Shown one piece after another: positions 20,924 through 32,900 of a stretch of 64,000 nucleotides of DNA (positions are counted from its first letter, which is position 1; each line of letters starts with the position of its first letter). The notes beneath the pieces were generated by a model. That model made no database searches and was not told the origin of the DNA. It worked only from the letters and a program-made list of their open reading frames with translations. Source of the stretch: Gonocerus acuteangulatus (lineage: Eukaryota; Arthropoda; Insecta; Hemiptera; Coreidae); the NCBI GenBank assembly GCA_946811695.1, contig OX328126.1:80122214-80186213 (forward strand), given 5' to 3'. Position numbers and translations under genes: made by a program.

Positions 20924-23900
20924 CAATGAGGGGAAAACCTAAAAGGCCAGACCTATAGAGTGTTTGGCTCGGGCAAATCCCTAGTGTGTGGGACTCACAC
21001 CCTCCAAAAACTCCTCGTTTCTGGTATTATTCCCTCTTGGAACAGCTGCTGAGATCAGTCTACAAGAGGGTACCGTATTTTCCCCTAAAAGGGGCCTACT
21101 ATATTATTATGATGTATAAGGTCGACTAGCTGAAAGCTCTATTAAAAACAACAAAGTATTGTTTATTATTTTAAGTATGCTGTTTTAATGAAAAATTCAT
21201 TTGATTGCTATAATCAATTACAAAAATAACAAGCAATAAAAACTGAGGAAAACAGGCAAAAAAAAAATTACAATGTTTTAAGCACTTATTCCTCCAACTG
21301 GGATCCTCCCATTGAAAACTACTTCAGAGCCGTTTTTGTAGGGAATTTAGTATGCTTTCGAATGGCTACTTTGCACAAAACACGATTTCCCAACCGTTGT
21401 TGAGACATTTAAGAAAATATATAAAAAGCGAACTACTAGTTTGGATATCTGGAACAAATTCCAACTGAACCCATTGTTACTGAGTTCCCCAACCGAAAAT
21501 TAGTTAGGAAAGATATTTTTATCTACTTTTCTCAAAAACGGTTACATACATTGCTTTAATGGCTTGATTTGTTCCCCTACATTAGAAAATCTACCCACCA
21601 GCCTATTAACACAATAACACGGATGACAAGGATACAATAACGTGTTATTATACACTTAAGATCAGCTCTAAGAAAAAATGAGTACACAGATGAGAAGCAA
21701 TCAAGAAGCACTTCAAAAAAGTAAATAGAAATAGAAATACCACTGAAAAGGGAGCTGAGGAAGCTCCAAACAAGTAAAACATAGTCTTGCCATAGGTAAA
21801 TGGAACTACAGAAAAGATTGCCAAAACCTTAAAGGAATATAATATAAAAACAATTTAATTTAATTTGTGTACAACAAGGTTGTTGACAGTCAAAAATTAA
21901 GCTAAAATAATATGAACACATTGCTGAAGTGGGTTGTTTCAAGTCGATCGAAATACCTGTCAGTTGCCCAATTCTGAAGCCGCAAGCGCTTAACAATTCA
22001 TTTTGAGTATTATATCGTCCACTTTGATTTAATTGTATGAGTACTTGGAAATTATTATCGGAATCTATTCAAAGTATCTTGTTACTAAAATATTTTACAT
22101 TTTTTAACAAAAAATCAATTTTAATTTAATTTTACAAATTACATTCTTTTTAATAAAGAGAGGGAGGGGGAAGGTATTATGTCTCATGCCCAAGCTTTGT
22201 GACTTGTCCAACTAAAATATATACATTATGTGAAAAGGAATAAAATAAATTAAATTATTATTTGACTTCCGAATTTAGTATAGTGATAAAGTATATTAAT
22301 AATTGAAGGGCTTAGTGCCAAAGGTGACTAACCCACAATTAGAAAGAACTGAGAAAATTGGGGTTAAAGTTAAGTAGAATCTGAAAAAAATTGTGTTTGT
22401 GACAGAAATGATTTATTGGTCCAATTAAAATCATTTTTGTCACCAACACTAATTATTTTTCAGACTCTTTTTAACTTTAACTCCAATTTTCTAAGTTTGT
22501 TCTGAGCCTTTCAATAGTACTTACATTGAAGGAGTCGTGGATTGTGCATTTGGTCTCAAGCGGTTGCAGTTTGATGCTTACTGTCCCGACCAAAGAATCG
22601 CTACGCAGGAATCCACTACAAAATATAAAAAACATTAGAAAATTATCATTTTCATCCATTAAAAACAATTATTTGTCTTTACAAATATTATAGTCTTCTG
22701 GTATTGGCCGTGTCACAAACTTCTTTGCCGACGTTTCGCTAGTCATACTGCCAGCTTCCTCAGGGCTTAGTCTGAGAATGAGGATGTTCTTCTGTATAAA
22801 TACCTCTCTTTGTATTCATCCACGGGCGTAGTCTGCTCTTCCATGTCCTTGATTGGTTGGTCCCGGTCTTGCTTGATTCTGGTTGGTGGGTTCCATCTGG
22901 ATCATTGATTGGCTGAATTTCGTTTTTTCTTTTTTCTCTAGTTTTAATTACCGGATGCCATAATTTGCTGAGCTTGTACCCATCTTCTTTGTTGATATTT
23001 TCAGGGCATCGTACTATTTCTATGGCTTCCCTTATGATACGTTCTTGATAATTTTCTATTTTCGCCAGAATGCTTACTTGGTCGAACTGGATAGCATGAT
23101 TAGTGTTATAAAGATGTTCTGCTACCGCCGATTTTTCAATGTTGCCATTCTTAACCGTCTTCATATGTTCTGTTATTCTAGTGCACATCAATCTTCCTGT
23201 CTGTCCAATGTATTCTTTTCCGCAGGAGCATGGGATACTGTAGACACCTGGTGATCTTAACTGTAAATTGTCTTTGGGGTTATTTATTATTTGACTTATC
23301 TTGCAGTCAGTGTTTTTATGTTATGTTTCTTTAGAAACTTTGTAATCTTCTCTGTAGTACCTTTAACATAGGGAATGATTACTTTTTTCTCGTTTGGGTC
23401 TTTTTGCATTCCCTTTTCTGTCGACTTTGCATTTCTTTTTGCTTTGGTGGTTTGCCTTTTTATAGTTTCGTCCGTGTACCTGTTTTTTCTTAGAGCTGAC
23501 TTTAGGTGTCTCTCTTCTTTTCTGAGATGGTTTGGTTGAGCAATCCTGATAGCTCTGGTCATGAGGGTAGTGATCAAAGTGTTCTTCAGGGCTGGGTGGT
23601 GATGAGAAGCTGCGTTTAGGTATCTGTCTGTGTGAGTCGGTTTTCTGTAAACCGAATGTTCTAGACGGTTTCCAATCTTCTCTACTTTCACATCTAGAAA
23701 CGGCAATACCCCATCTTCTTCAATTTCCATGGTGAACTTGATGTTGTTGTGAGTCTTGTTAATGTGCTCGAAAAAACGTTTTAATGTCTCTTTTCCATGA
23801 GGCCAAATCACGAACGTGTTATCAACATATCTGAACCAATACCTTGGTTTCCACTCCGCAGTTTCTATAGCTGTCTTCTCAAACTCCTCCATGTATATTT

Positions 23901-26900
23901 CTGCTGCCACTGGGCTGAGTGGTGAACCCATGCTAGCGCCTTCAATCTGTTTATAATATTTTCCATTAAACAAGAAGTAGATTATAAACAGAGTTGCGCC
24001 AATTTCATTTCTTCGTCGTTCGAAAACTTCTTCATTAGCTGCAATGTTTCTTCCAATGGGACCATGGTAAACAAGGACTTCACATCAAAACTTACCAACA
24101 AATCTTCCTTCGTTATTTTAATAGACTTGACCTTCTCAACGAAGTCTCTTGAATCTTTTATATGATATTCTGTCGTCCCTAAGTGTGGCTTGAGCTTCCT
24201 GGCAATATATTGCGCAATACCATATGTCGGCGAGCCAATGGAGTTAACAATTGGCCTTAGTGGAATATCTTCTTTATGAATCTTTGGCAAACCGTAAATT
24301 CTTGGAGGCACTGGGTCGGATTTTATTAGTCTTGGAAATTTTTCTTTAATCACTGTACATTCTTTAAATGTTTTAATGATTTTATTGTTTATCTCTTTAG
24401 TCGGGTCGCCATTTAGCGGTACAGATTGTTATAATATTAAAAAATAAAAATAATTTTAATAGCCACACGTTGATGTGCCAAAATGTTATAATATAAATAA
24501 ATTGTTTTATTTTTAATAAATTTATTTACGTACGCCTCTACGTTAGGAGCCAATATAATAAAAATTTTATAATATTTAATTTTAAAAACTCTTTATCTCA
24601 GGGGTCGGGTTCGAGTTCAGTAAAGTAAAACAAAGATAATTTTAAATAATAAAAAACCAAAACAAAAGAAGAAAAAAACTCATAGATAAGTTACACTCAG
24701 AAATAGGACAAACAAACATTACCTGATATAAAGCCAGCTCGGTATTAACTGCATATGGAGGATCTTCTTTAAAACTGTATCTTCTTTTCACTGAACTGCA
24801 CTTATGAGACTGTATATATGAGACCAGCTGTATACTGAACTAGAGCTGCCTTAGGAATGGCGTTGTTTCTTTTAAACTGCACTATATGTGACTGCTTGTA
24901 ACCGACTGTACCAGAGCTGCATCAGGAAAGGCGTTCTTTTTTTGGCGGGAGCGTCATACCGGTCTCCCCAATGCTACCTGTATCCACTGCTAGGCCAATA
25001 TAACAAATAATATTTGTTTATCTCAATGAATTTAACATATCAATGAGCTTTTTGATTTTCCGAATTTTCTGTGTTAATTTTAAAACTTTTAAATATGTAA
25101 TGTAAAATATCATTACAATATGTCTTATCATCCAGTAGCTCCTCCATTTTCTTCATGTAATCTTCCTTCTTCATCACAACAGTCGAGTTACCCTTATCTG
25201 CTGTAACGCTAAAATATCCTCTCTCTCCCTTAGATCTTTTAGTGCTTTTATTTTGTCCTTAGTTAAATTTGGCTTAGGAGGCTTGGACTTCTTCAAAATT
25301 CATGATACCTCCCCCCGGATTTCTTCAGCTACTTTCTCCTCTACGTTTTTTAATGTTGACTCAACACCGCAAATAATTTTCTCGACTGGTATTCTTCTAG
25401 GTGCTACTGCAAAATTAAAACCTTTACTCAAAACGCTAACCAAATCCTTTGGCAGCTCTTCTCCAGTCAAATTCTTCACAGTACTCTCCAATGACCCAGT
25501 AACTGTGAACTTCTTCGGCTTTTGTGTCGTCCTCAACTTTTTAAATTTGTACTTTTGCTTCTCTTTAATTTCATTACCATGTCGGTCGGCTCCACTCCAA
25601 GTAATGTGATCAACGTCCTCCCAATCTTCTTTCTTGACTACATAACTTAGTGACAAATGTTCTTTAAGTAGGATTTTCTCCAATAGAGCCAGTTCTTTTC
25701 TTGTGTCACCGATCATGGCTTTAAGAATGATCAAGGAGCATCGGTTGGCAGCATTGTTAATTCGGGTTGATGATGTGTTTTTACTAGCCTTGGCGCATGT
25801 TGGGATAATGCCTTTGTCGCCAAAGAAGTTTGTGACACGGTCAATACCAGAAGACTATAATATTTGTAATGACTCGGACCGTGGAAGCCTAAGAGTTAAA
25901 TTATTTGTCTGTTCTTGGAATAAATTTATTAAAAACTCAGAGCATAATGAACTTGCTTTTTAAACAAATAGAGAAGATACTCTAAAGTTAAATAAGAAAA
26001 TAACATATGTGAACTTTTCTTCATGAAGAGAGAGAGAGAGAGAGAGAGAGAGTCCCTATTATTGCCATAAAAACACCATTTGCCTTGGAGCAAAACCCTA
26101 TCATCCTTGTCACTTATGTTCAGTTTGCAATGAGTACTGCATCAAACCTATATAACAGATTAAAAAAACAAAACAACTAAATCTTAGAAAGATGCGTGGA
26201 ATAATAGTTCAGGTGGAGAAAGGAGGTTGTCACAGACAGATCTCAACCAATTATTCAATAAACAATATTACTTTGTTTGACAGAGATAAACTACCACAGT
26301 AATATCTTCTTTATGAAGACAATATTTTTGGAAAAGTACATAGTTTTTCCTCTGGCCTAACTAAAGGTCGGAACCAACAGCAAAACTGAATGTTGATATG
26401 AGGTTACTCAACATGAACAAGGCATACTTTGGAGAGAATAAGGACAGAATTCTGTCATAGCACCAGATATTTATTAATTAATTAACAGCGAATTTATTAA
26501 TCTTCAAATCAATGTTGCATTCCAATCGAAGTGTCATGGGTACAATAAAATAAATCAATTAAAAAATATGAATGCTGTACGACCCAAGCTCATGCATTAT
26601 TTAGCACAATAAAAGCACATACCAGGCAAAGACATTTACTCACAGCTGTAGTTTGCATCAGAAATATGCAATACAAGGACGATAAAGACTAAAACAATTA
26701 CCTCCCCTTTTGTTTAGCAGAGGTGCCAATTTCACTCAACAAGGACAGTATGTCAAGTTGAATACCAGCATGTATAGCGTTTAGTGTTGTGAAACAAGAG
26801 CCCTAGGTTAGAGGCTATAAGGCACAAGCCTTGAACTGTGCCTTTAAAGCTCGAACTCTGAGCTTTGCCCTCCATCCGTCATGTTATTATATTTAGAAAA

Positions 26901-29900
26901 GTAAAAAGCGAAGTTTAGACTCAAGCCTGGATTTTAAGGCTCGTACCTCCTCATGAGCCCAGTCCTAGCTCTGAAGAAGTCCAGCTTCTACGAACCAAGC
27001 CTTGTAGCCTTAAAGGCGTGCACTTATACAACACTAATACCATTATGAGTAAAAGAAAAATGAATATTCTCTAAAATCTGACTGGGATTGATGTCTACAT
27101 TTGAATTTACCTTTTGAATCCTTCAACTTTTTATTTGTAGTTCTCAATGAAAAAAATAAACATAATATTTTATTTAAAGTTTTCTGATTTACAAGAAATA
27201 ACTAGTTTCTTTTAAAAATTATTTAATCACATTTCTTAATACTGCAATTTCGAGGGAGTAGCGCAAGTTTTAATAATTAATTGAGAAGGAGCATTCAGAA
27301 TTTCCTTTCAAGGTTTGGAAGGTTTACAATGGCCTTGAATTTCTATTGAAGACTGTAAACGGAAAGAATACTTTTTCCTAAATTATTCAAGTATTTTATA
27401 ATAACGATTTTTGAGGAAAATAATTATTAAAAAACCATTTGATGAAGCTGGTAAACTTTGGCGCTGATAAAAAGGAGCTGTCCTACCTCTGGGTTTGTCT
27501 CTCAGTGGGGAAGCAACAAATCCGGCAGCAAACTCCACTGAATAAATATCTGCAACAATGGTCTGATAATAATTCTCTAAACAAAGACAAACTGTTAAAT
27601 GCAGAGAAGTGTAGGGGAAGAATAGCGAAGGAAGTAGTACAGAAAGAAGCAAGGACTCAACAATGGACAACACTGACATGTATTATACATTTAGCAGACA
27701 AACTTAGCACAAATAAGAGGACATTTAAGTACAGTAGAGACTCAATACTTTAAGGTGGGGTTGTCTCAGACTGTTTGGCTTTACATCAGTCATTTGTTCC
27801 CTAGGTGTTAAGTCAAATTCACTTATCTCAAAATTGACTTTCCCCATGTTAAACAACAAATAACGATTATCAGTACAGTATGAGAATTATAAATGCAAAT
27901 AGCAGTATCTATAATAGTATATGGACAACACAAATGTATTTTAAGCAAATAAATAAGAAAATTTTAGGTTTTAATAGAGTAAAAAAAGCATGAATTCATG
28001 AAAGACGTATGTACATATTTATAAATGTTTACAATTGAGAGCCGTTGCCTTATCTTGCTGTAGCAGTTCAAATTTCTTAATTTTCGACTGGTTTATATTA
28101 ATTATTTTGATGAGCATATGACAACTAGTTTTGTTTTATATTATTTGGAAAAGCTGTCTTTTGGCTTTATCTGCTTTGAAAAGTTCCAAAACAACAAATC
28201 AGTTCCTGGAGAAGGCAAAGAATGAAGCTGAATAACACAATCATAACAAGAACAAAAATAATTTCCTCAAAATTAGTATTTTCTATCCCACCTAAATAAG
28301 GTTACATTGTAAATATAGAAAAAATAATAGCAGTAACTGACAAAAATAAGCTAAGAAAGGGATGTTACAAGATAGATGAAAAAGTTCAATTGCGCCAACT
28401 TTTGTACGAAACTTCCCTTTCACTCTCCCTTCTATATTAAAGAGACTAATTTAAACCCATTTATTCACATACTAAAATATAAATCCATTTCATATTAAAA
28501 CATAATGAAAAAATAAGTTTATAGAGATGTAAATGAACAAGTGAAAGCCTCGCAGAAATATGGTTATGACAGAGGGAATTTTCCCTGCAAATAGAGGCCA
28601 TACCCTTTTCTCTCTAACTACACCATCTATTGTGTAATTAGAGAGAAATTTTCTTCAGCCTTAGCTTTGGTTAAAAGTATTGATAAGCATAAGGGTGGGT
28701 TTACACTAGGATAGTTATTGCAGGATATTTATATCAGAGAGAAATTGCGACTAATGAAAACCATGTAAAATTTATGCCTGACATAAATTCTATATGGTTT
28801 ACATTAGTCAGAATTTCTCTCTGATATAAATATCCTGCAGTAACTATCCTAGTGTAAACGCACCCTTACTATTGATAAACACTATCTCCCTTGCCTGACC
28901 TCTCGAAGTCTTCCCTGCTTTTGAACAAGATATAAACAGTTTTTATAGAGTTTTACATAAAATGTATAGTGTTTTATAGTACAGTTCATAAAATGGCTTT
29001 GGAAGGGGTCAAATAAAAAGGAGAGAAAAATAAGAGCACATTAAAGGTTAAATAGTACGTTATATATTTCTGAAACAGAAAACTACATATATTTTCATTA
29101 AACATTTAGGAAATTTAAGTATCATTTTCGGAGGTGTGACACAAAGGCTGAGCGGTGTGGTCATTAGAAAACTGAGCTTAGATCAACACACATATAATTC
29201 ATTTATCTAATTTGTAAAAATTTAAAACAAAAAATGTATTTAACTTTGAAATACTGAATATCATGGATGCTATATAGATATATCCACTTCATCTGTTATT
29301 TTAAGAGGAATTCAGTTCTATACTGCACTAGCACCTTCATTTGTCCCAAAAAGCACTATGAATTTCTTCTATAGCCAGTAAAATAAGGCAGTCTTCCTTT
29401 TGTTCACATTCATCAACCTCCAGAGATGGGACTTCACATGCTAACATTTCTTCTACCAATGTAAAAACATAAAGACAAAATTCTGTAGCATGTTTGTGAT
29501 GCTCTGAACCATTTTTATAATACAGGACTAGTAATACAGCATCCTTTTTAAATTAAATACTGAAAAGATAAATATAGAAAGAGAGAGATTAATTGAGAGT
29601 ATATTTTTAATTGTTGTTTTTAAATCTTTACATTTTTCCCCCTTCAGGCTCTGTGCATAATACATCCGAGAGAATAACAACCACAGAGCAAATGACCCAT
29701 GTTTTAGGATAACAAGTAAAAATTATTAAAGGTTTATCTAAAAATAACATAGAGTTGCTTCATTTGTTTTTTGTTTTTTTCTAAGGATACATTTTCAAAT
29801 TTTTGTTAACATTAAAATTCTGACAAGATAATCGAAACACTTCAAATAACTATTCCAGTTAGTACTGCAGTAAATAAAAAGAATGGGTTAGGGTCCTACA

Positions 29901-32900
29901 GACTTCATCTCATCAAAGGCTCATTTTAGACTACTTGGAAATGAAGTTAGTCTTCAGTATGAGAAGAACTGAGCTCGGGAAAGCTGTTTGGTTAATATTA
30001 AGGAGGGAGAGAGCGAGGAAAACTCACCCTTTCGACCAAACTTCTAGCTTGAGTGCATGCCTCTTGAAAACCCTCTGGCATGCTCGGCTATTCCTTATGA
30101 TAGGTATGATGAATGTAGCTTCATACTGTGGGTTATTTGTGTTATACACCGTTGATGTTTTGTCCTTCTTAGGATCCTCCTGAAATCGTACAATAAAAAA
30201 GGTTCACTCTGTTTCATATCATTTTTATTTAATATAAATTGGAATATAATCAGATGGGTTGTTGGCCAAATGATAACAAGGGCACATTTTCAATGTGCTT
30301 TAATTGAACAGACTTTGGGGCTCTTCTTCAACTTAAGAACAATATTTATAGGCCAGATAAAATATTGAAAAATCTGTCTTATCAGTTGTCCATAATCTGT
30401 ACAACAACCCTTATTAACTGCATCTTGTCTTTAAGCTCATTAAAATGAGAGCTACTTCCTTATAAATTCAACAGTTTGAAAAATAAATGAATAAACAAAA
30501 TTAAAATTAATTAATCAAAAAGCATATAAAAAATAAATAACAGCAGTACTTACAGAAGGAAAAGGAAATTCATATCTAATATAAGTATCTATTTCTTTAG
30601 GGTTTGGAACATTGTAGTTCACTCCTTGAATAATCCTTAATTCTAGGTCATTATCATTTAAATCTGTGTTTGATCTAGAAATATAAATAAAAAAATTAAT
30701 CAATTTTAATTTAAACCAAAGCAATAAAGATTCATTCGTGCATAAATTATGACTTAATGGAAATATGTATAGATGTATTGCACAAATGAATAAGAACAAC
30801 AAGAAAGCTTTCGTAATGCATGTTTATTCTAAATGATGGAGCTAATTTTTAAAATTTGTATTTATTAAAGCACAAATCGGAAACGAATGATCTTTATACC
30901 AATATGAAAAGGAAGTTTCAAAGTTTCGGTGGGAGAGCCATGATGGTCCCAAAGCAGCTGGTAGAGTTTGTCGCAATAGCCCGCCACAGGAACGTGCGAC
31001 CATTCATTGGAAAGGACAAGAAGAGAGTGAAAGCGATACGCAGAGATCCTTCTCTCAACGTGTCATCCTGAAGAGTGAGAGCTTGTTTGGCGGCAACATA
31101 TAGTCCTTGTACATATCGCCACCAATGCCTTCCAAAGAAGCTGTATGGAGAATATATAAATTAAAAATCGCCATCCTTGCACATTATAAATCTTCTCAAA
31201 TTAGTGAGTTATTTATTTCTATCAATATTAAAAATTGTATGTCAATGTGAATTATTGATCTGCAGAACCGTATCACTGCTACCGTACACTAAGTAACAGT
31301 AGCAACACTTTCTTCTGTGTTAGATGAGTTTGGGTACCACATAGATATTTGCTGTGCAGCAGATGGTGGACAAATCGAACATTAAAAATGCATTGAAAAA
31401 AAAACCGTTGAAACTTCCTCTTTGCGTTGTTATAAAGATTATTTAATTTGGATTTGTACTTAAATTAATAAGAATTTTTAAAAATGGGTCCATCATTTAG
31501 AATAACCCTCTATACACATCCAATTCATGAAGAGCACAGAGAAATAATTGATATCTATCTCCTGAATTTGTAATTTAAAAAAAAAAATCCTTCCATTAAA
31601 TTCCCCGATGAGTTACACACACAAAAAAAAAAAAAAAAAAAAAAAATTGTAATAAGGGGTTCTAGTTGCAATTGGAGCAAAATAACAAAATAATTAAAGT
31701 GTTTATATTATTTTTATTATTATTAAGGTTAAGAACATTACCTGACAATAGAGAAACTCCTCATTTCATAGTGGAACCTTGGAACAGGGTCGTTCTTCTC
31801 ATGGAGTACTGTCACTCTGTCAAGGTCTTTCTTCGTACTAACTGCAAGCTGCTCGAATTTGTTAGCATTTCCAACATCGCCGAGAGTTTTGTAATGAAGT
31901 CTTGTTTCCATGCTCATCTGAAGTAATAAAATATGTAGGAAGTCATGTAATGGCCAGCAATCCCTGAAGGGGGAAACAGGCACACAGGCCATAATACTGA
32001 CAACACTATCCTAGCTTTTCTACTCTCTCCCTGGGACTTTCTGATATAATTTTTTTTTTTTTTTTAAATCTCTGGTATGGGTTTGTAAAGTAACAAAATC
32101 ATTATCCAGCTATTGTACTAGTACTGCTTGTGGCTTTAGCGCTAACTAGATTACGATTACTAATTAGAGCGATAAGATGTTTCTAATGTATTTGTAAGGA
32201 GATTTTGAATCACTTTCCAAATGAATCTTCCTATTAGGGTTACTCGGGCAATATTAGCTCAGTAGTAGAGCACTGAACTATAGCCCATTCAATTAGATGG
32301 AATAGTAATGCAAATGGTGGAACCATCGGGAATGTTTCCCTTAAAATGTCATATAGGTATGTGTAATATATGTACTATTACATCTATCTGAACGGGCTAT
32401 CGGTAGGTTTGGATATCATAATTCGAGTTGTGGCCCTCAAAATTGTAACAGTGATCCTAAGCAGATTTCCCAAATGTGAGGAATGAAGAAACGTGCAAAT
32501 AAGGTACTAATTATTTGCTATAAATGCTTAATAAATTATTAGAACATATTTGGAATCGCCTAAGAAATTCGTTAATTTAAGCCACCTTAAAAATAAAGAT
32601 TATGAATAAAAATAATAATATACTTTATAAAAGCACATTGTATATCTATAGTTTTTTCATCAAGAGAATCTATCATCTGCCCCCTTCACTTTAAGAGAGA
32701 AGAGATCAGTAGGGAAGGTGGGGAAGATGTCAGGGCGGGAGCGAGGCATTCTCTTGGTAAATGGACTTTAGCATTATATAATCAAGATAGGTCAATAATA
32801 CCTTGAACTGATTCCTCAAATCAGACTTTAGCTGTTCAAAAATTTCTGAATTAGTCCCCGTTGGAAGGCAATCAGTGATATTAACAATCTCAAAGTCGTT

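Larger units (their letters stand above)
22677..25880 (-). mobile_element. Penelope-like retroelement, decayed
   Basis: The element fills much of lgd intron 14. Its reverse transcriptase and GIY-YIG coding body is on the minus strand. The 3' terminal repeat at 22677-22763 holds a hammerhead-like core. A partial inverted copy of the terminal repeat (CAATACCAGAAGACTATAAT and neighbours) closes the other end at about 25826-25880. This arrangement is characteristic of Penelope-like elements. The body is broken by frameshifts, stops and an inserted element at 24427-25005. Confidence 0.85.

Noticed and set aside
26790..27040. Possible hidden exon in lgd intron 14
   Set aside because: The flanking exons 14 and 15 join in phase to give the complete C2 domain, so no coding sequence is missing here.
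30905..31071. Plus-strand open segment of about 55 codons inside an lgd intron (FGGRAMMVPKQLVEFVAIA)
   Set aside because: It is GC-richer and protein-like, but has no matching splice sites, start context or recognised homolog. A transposon fragment is more likely.
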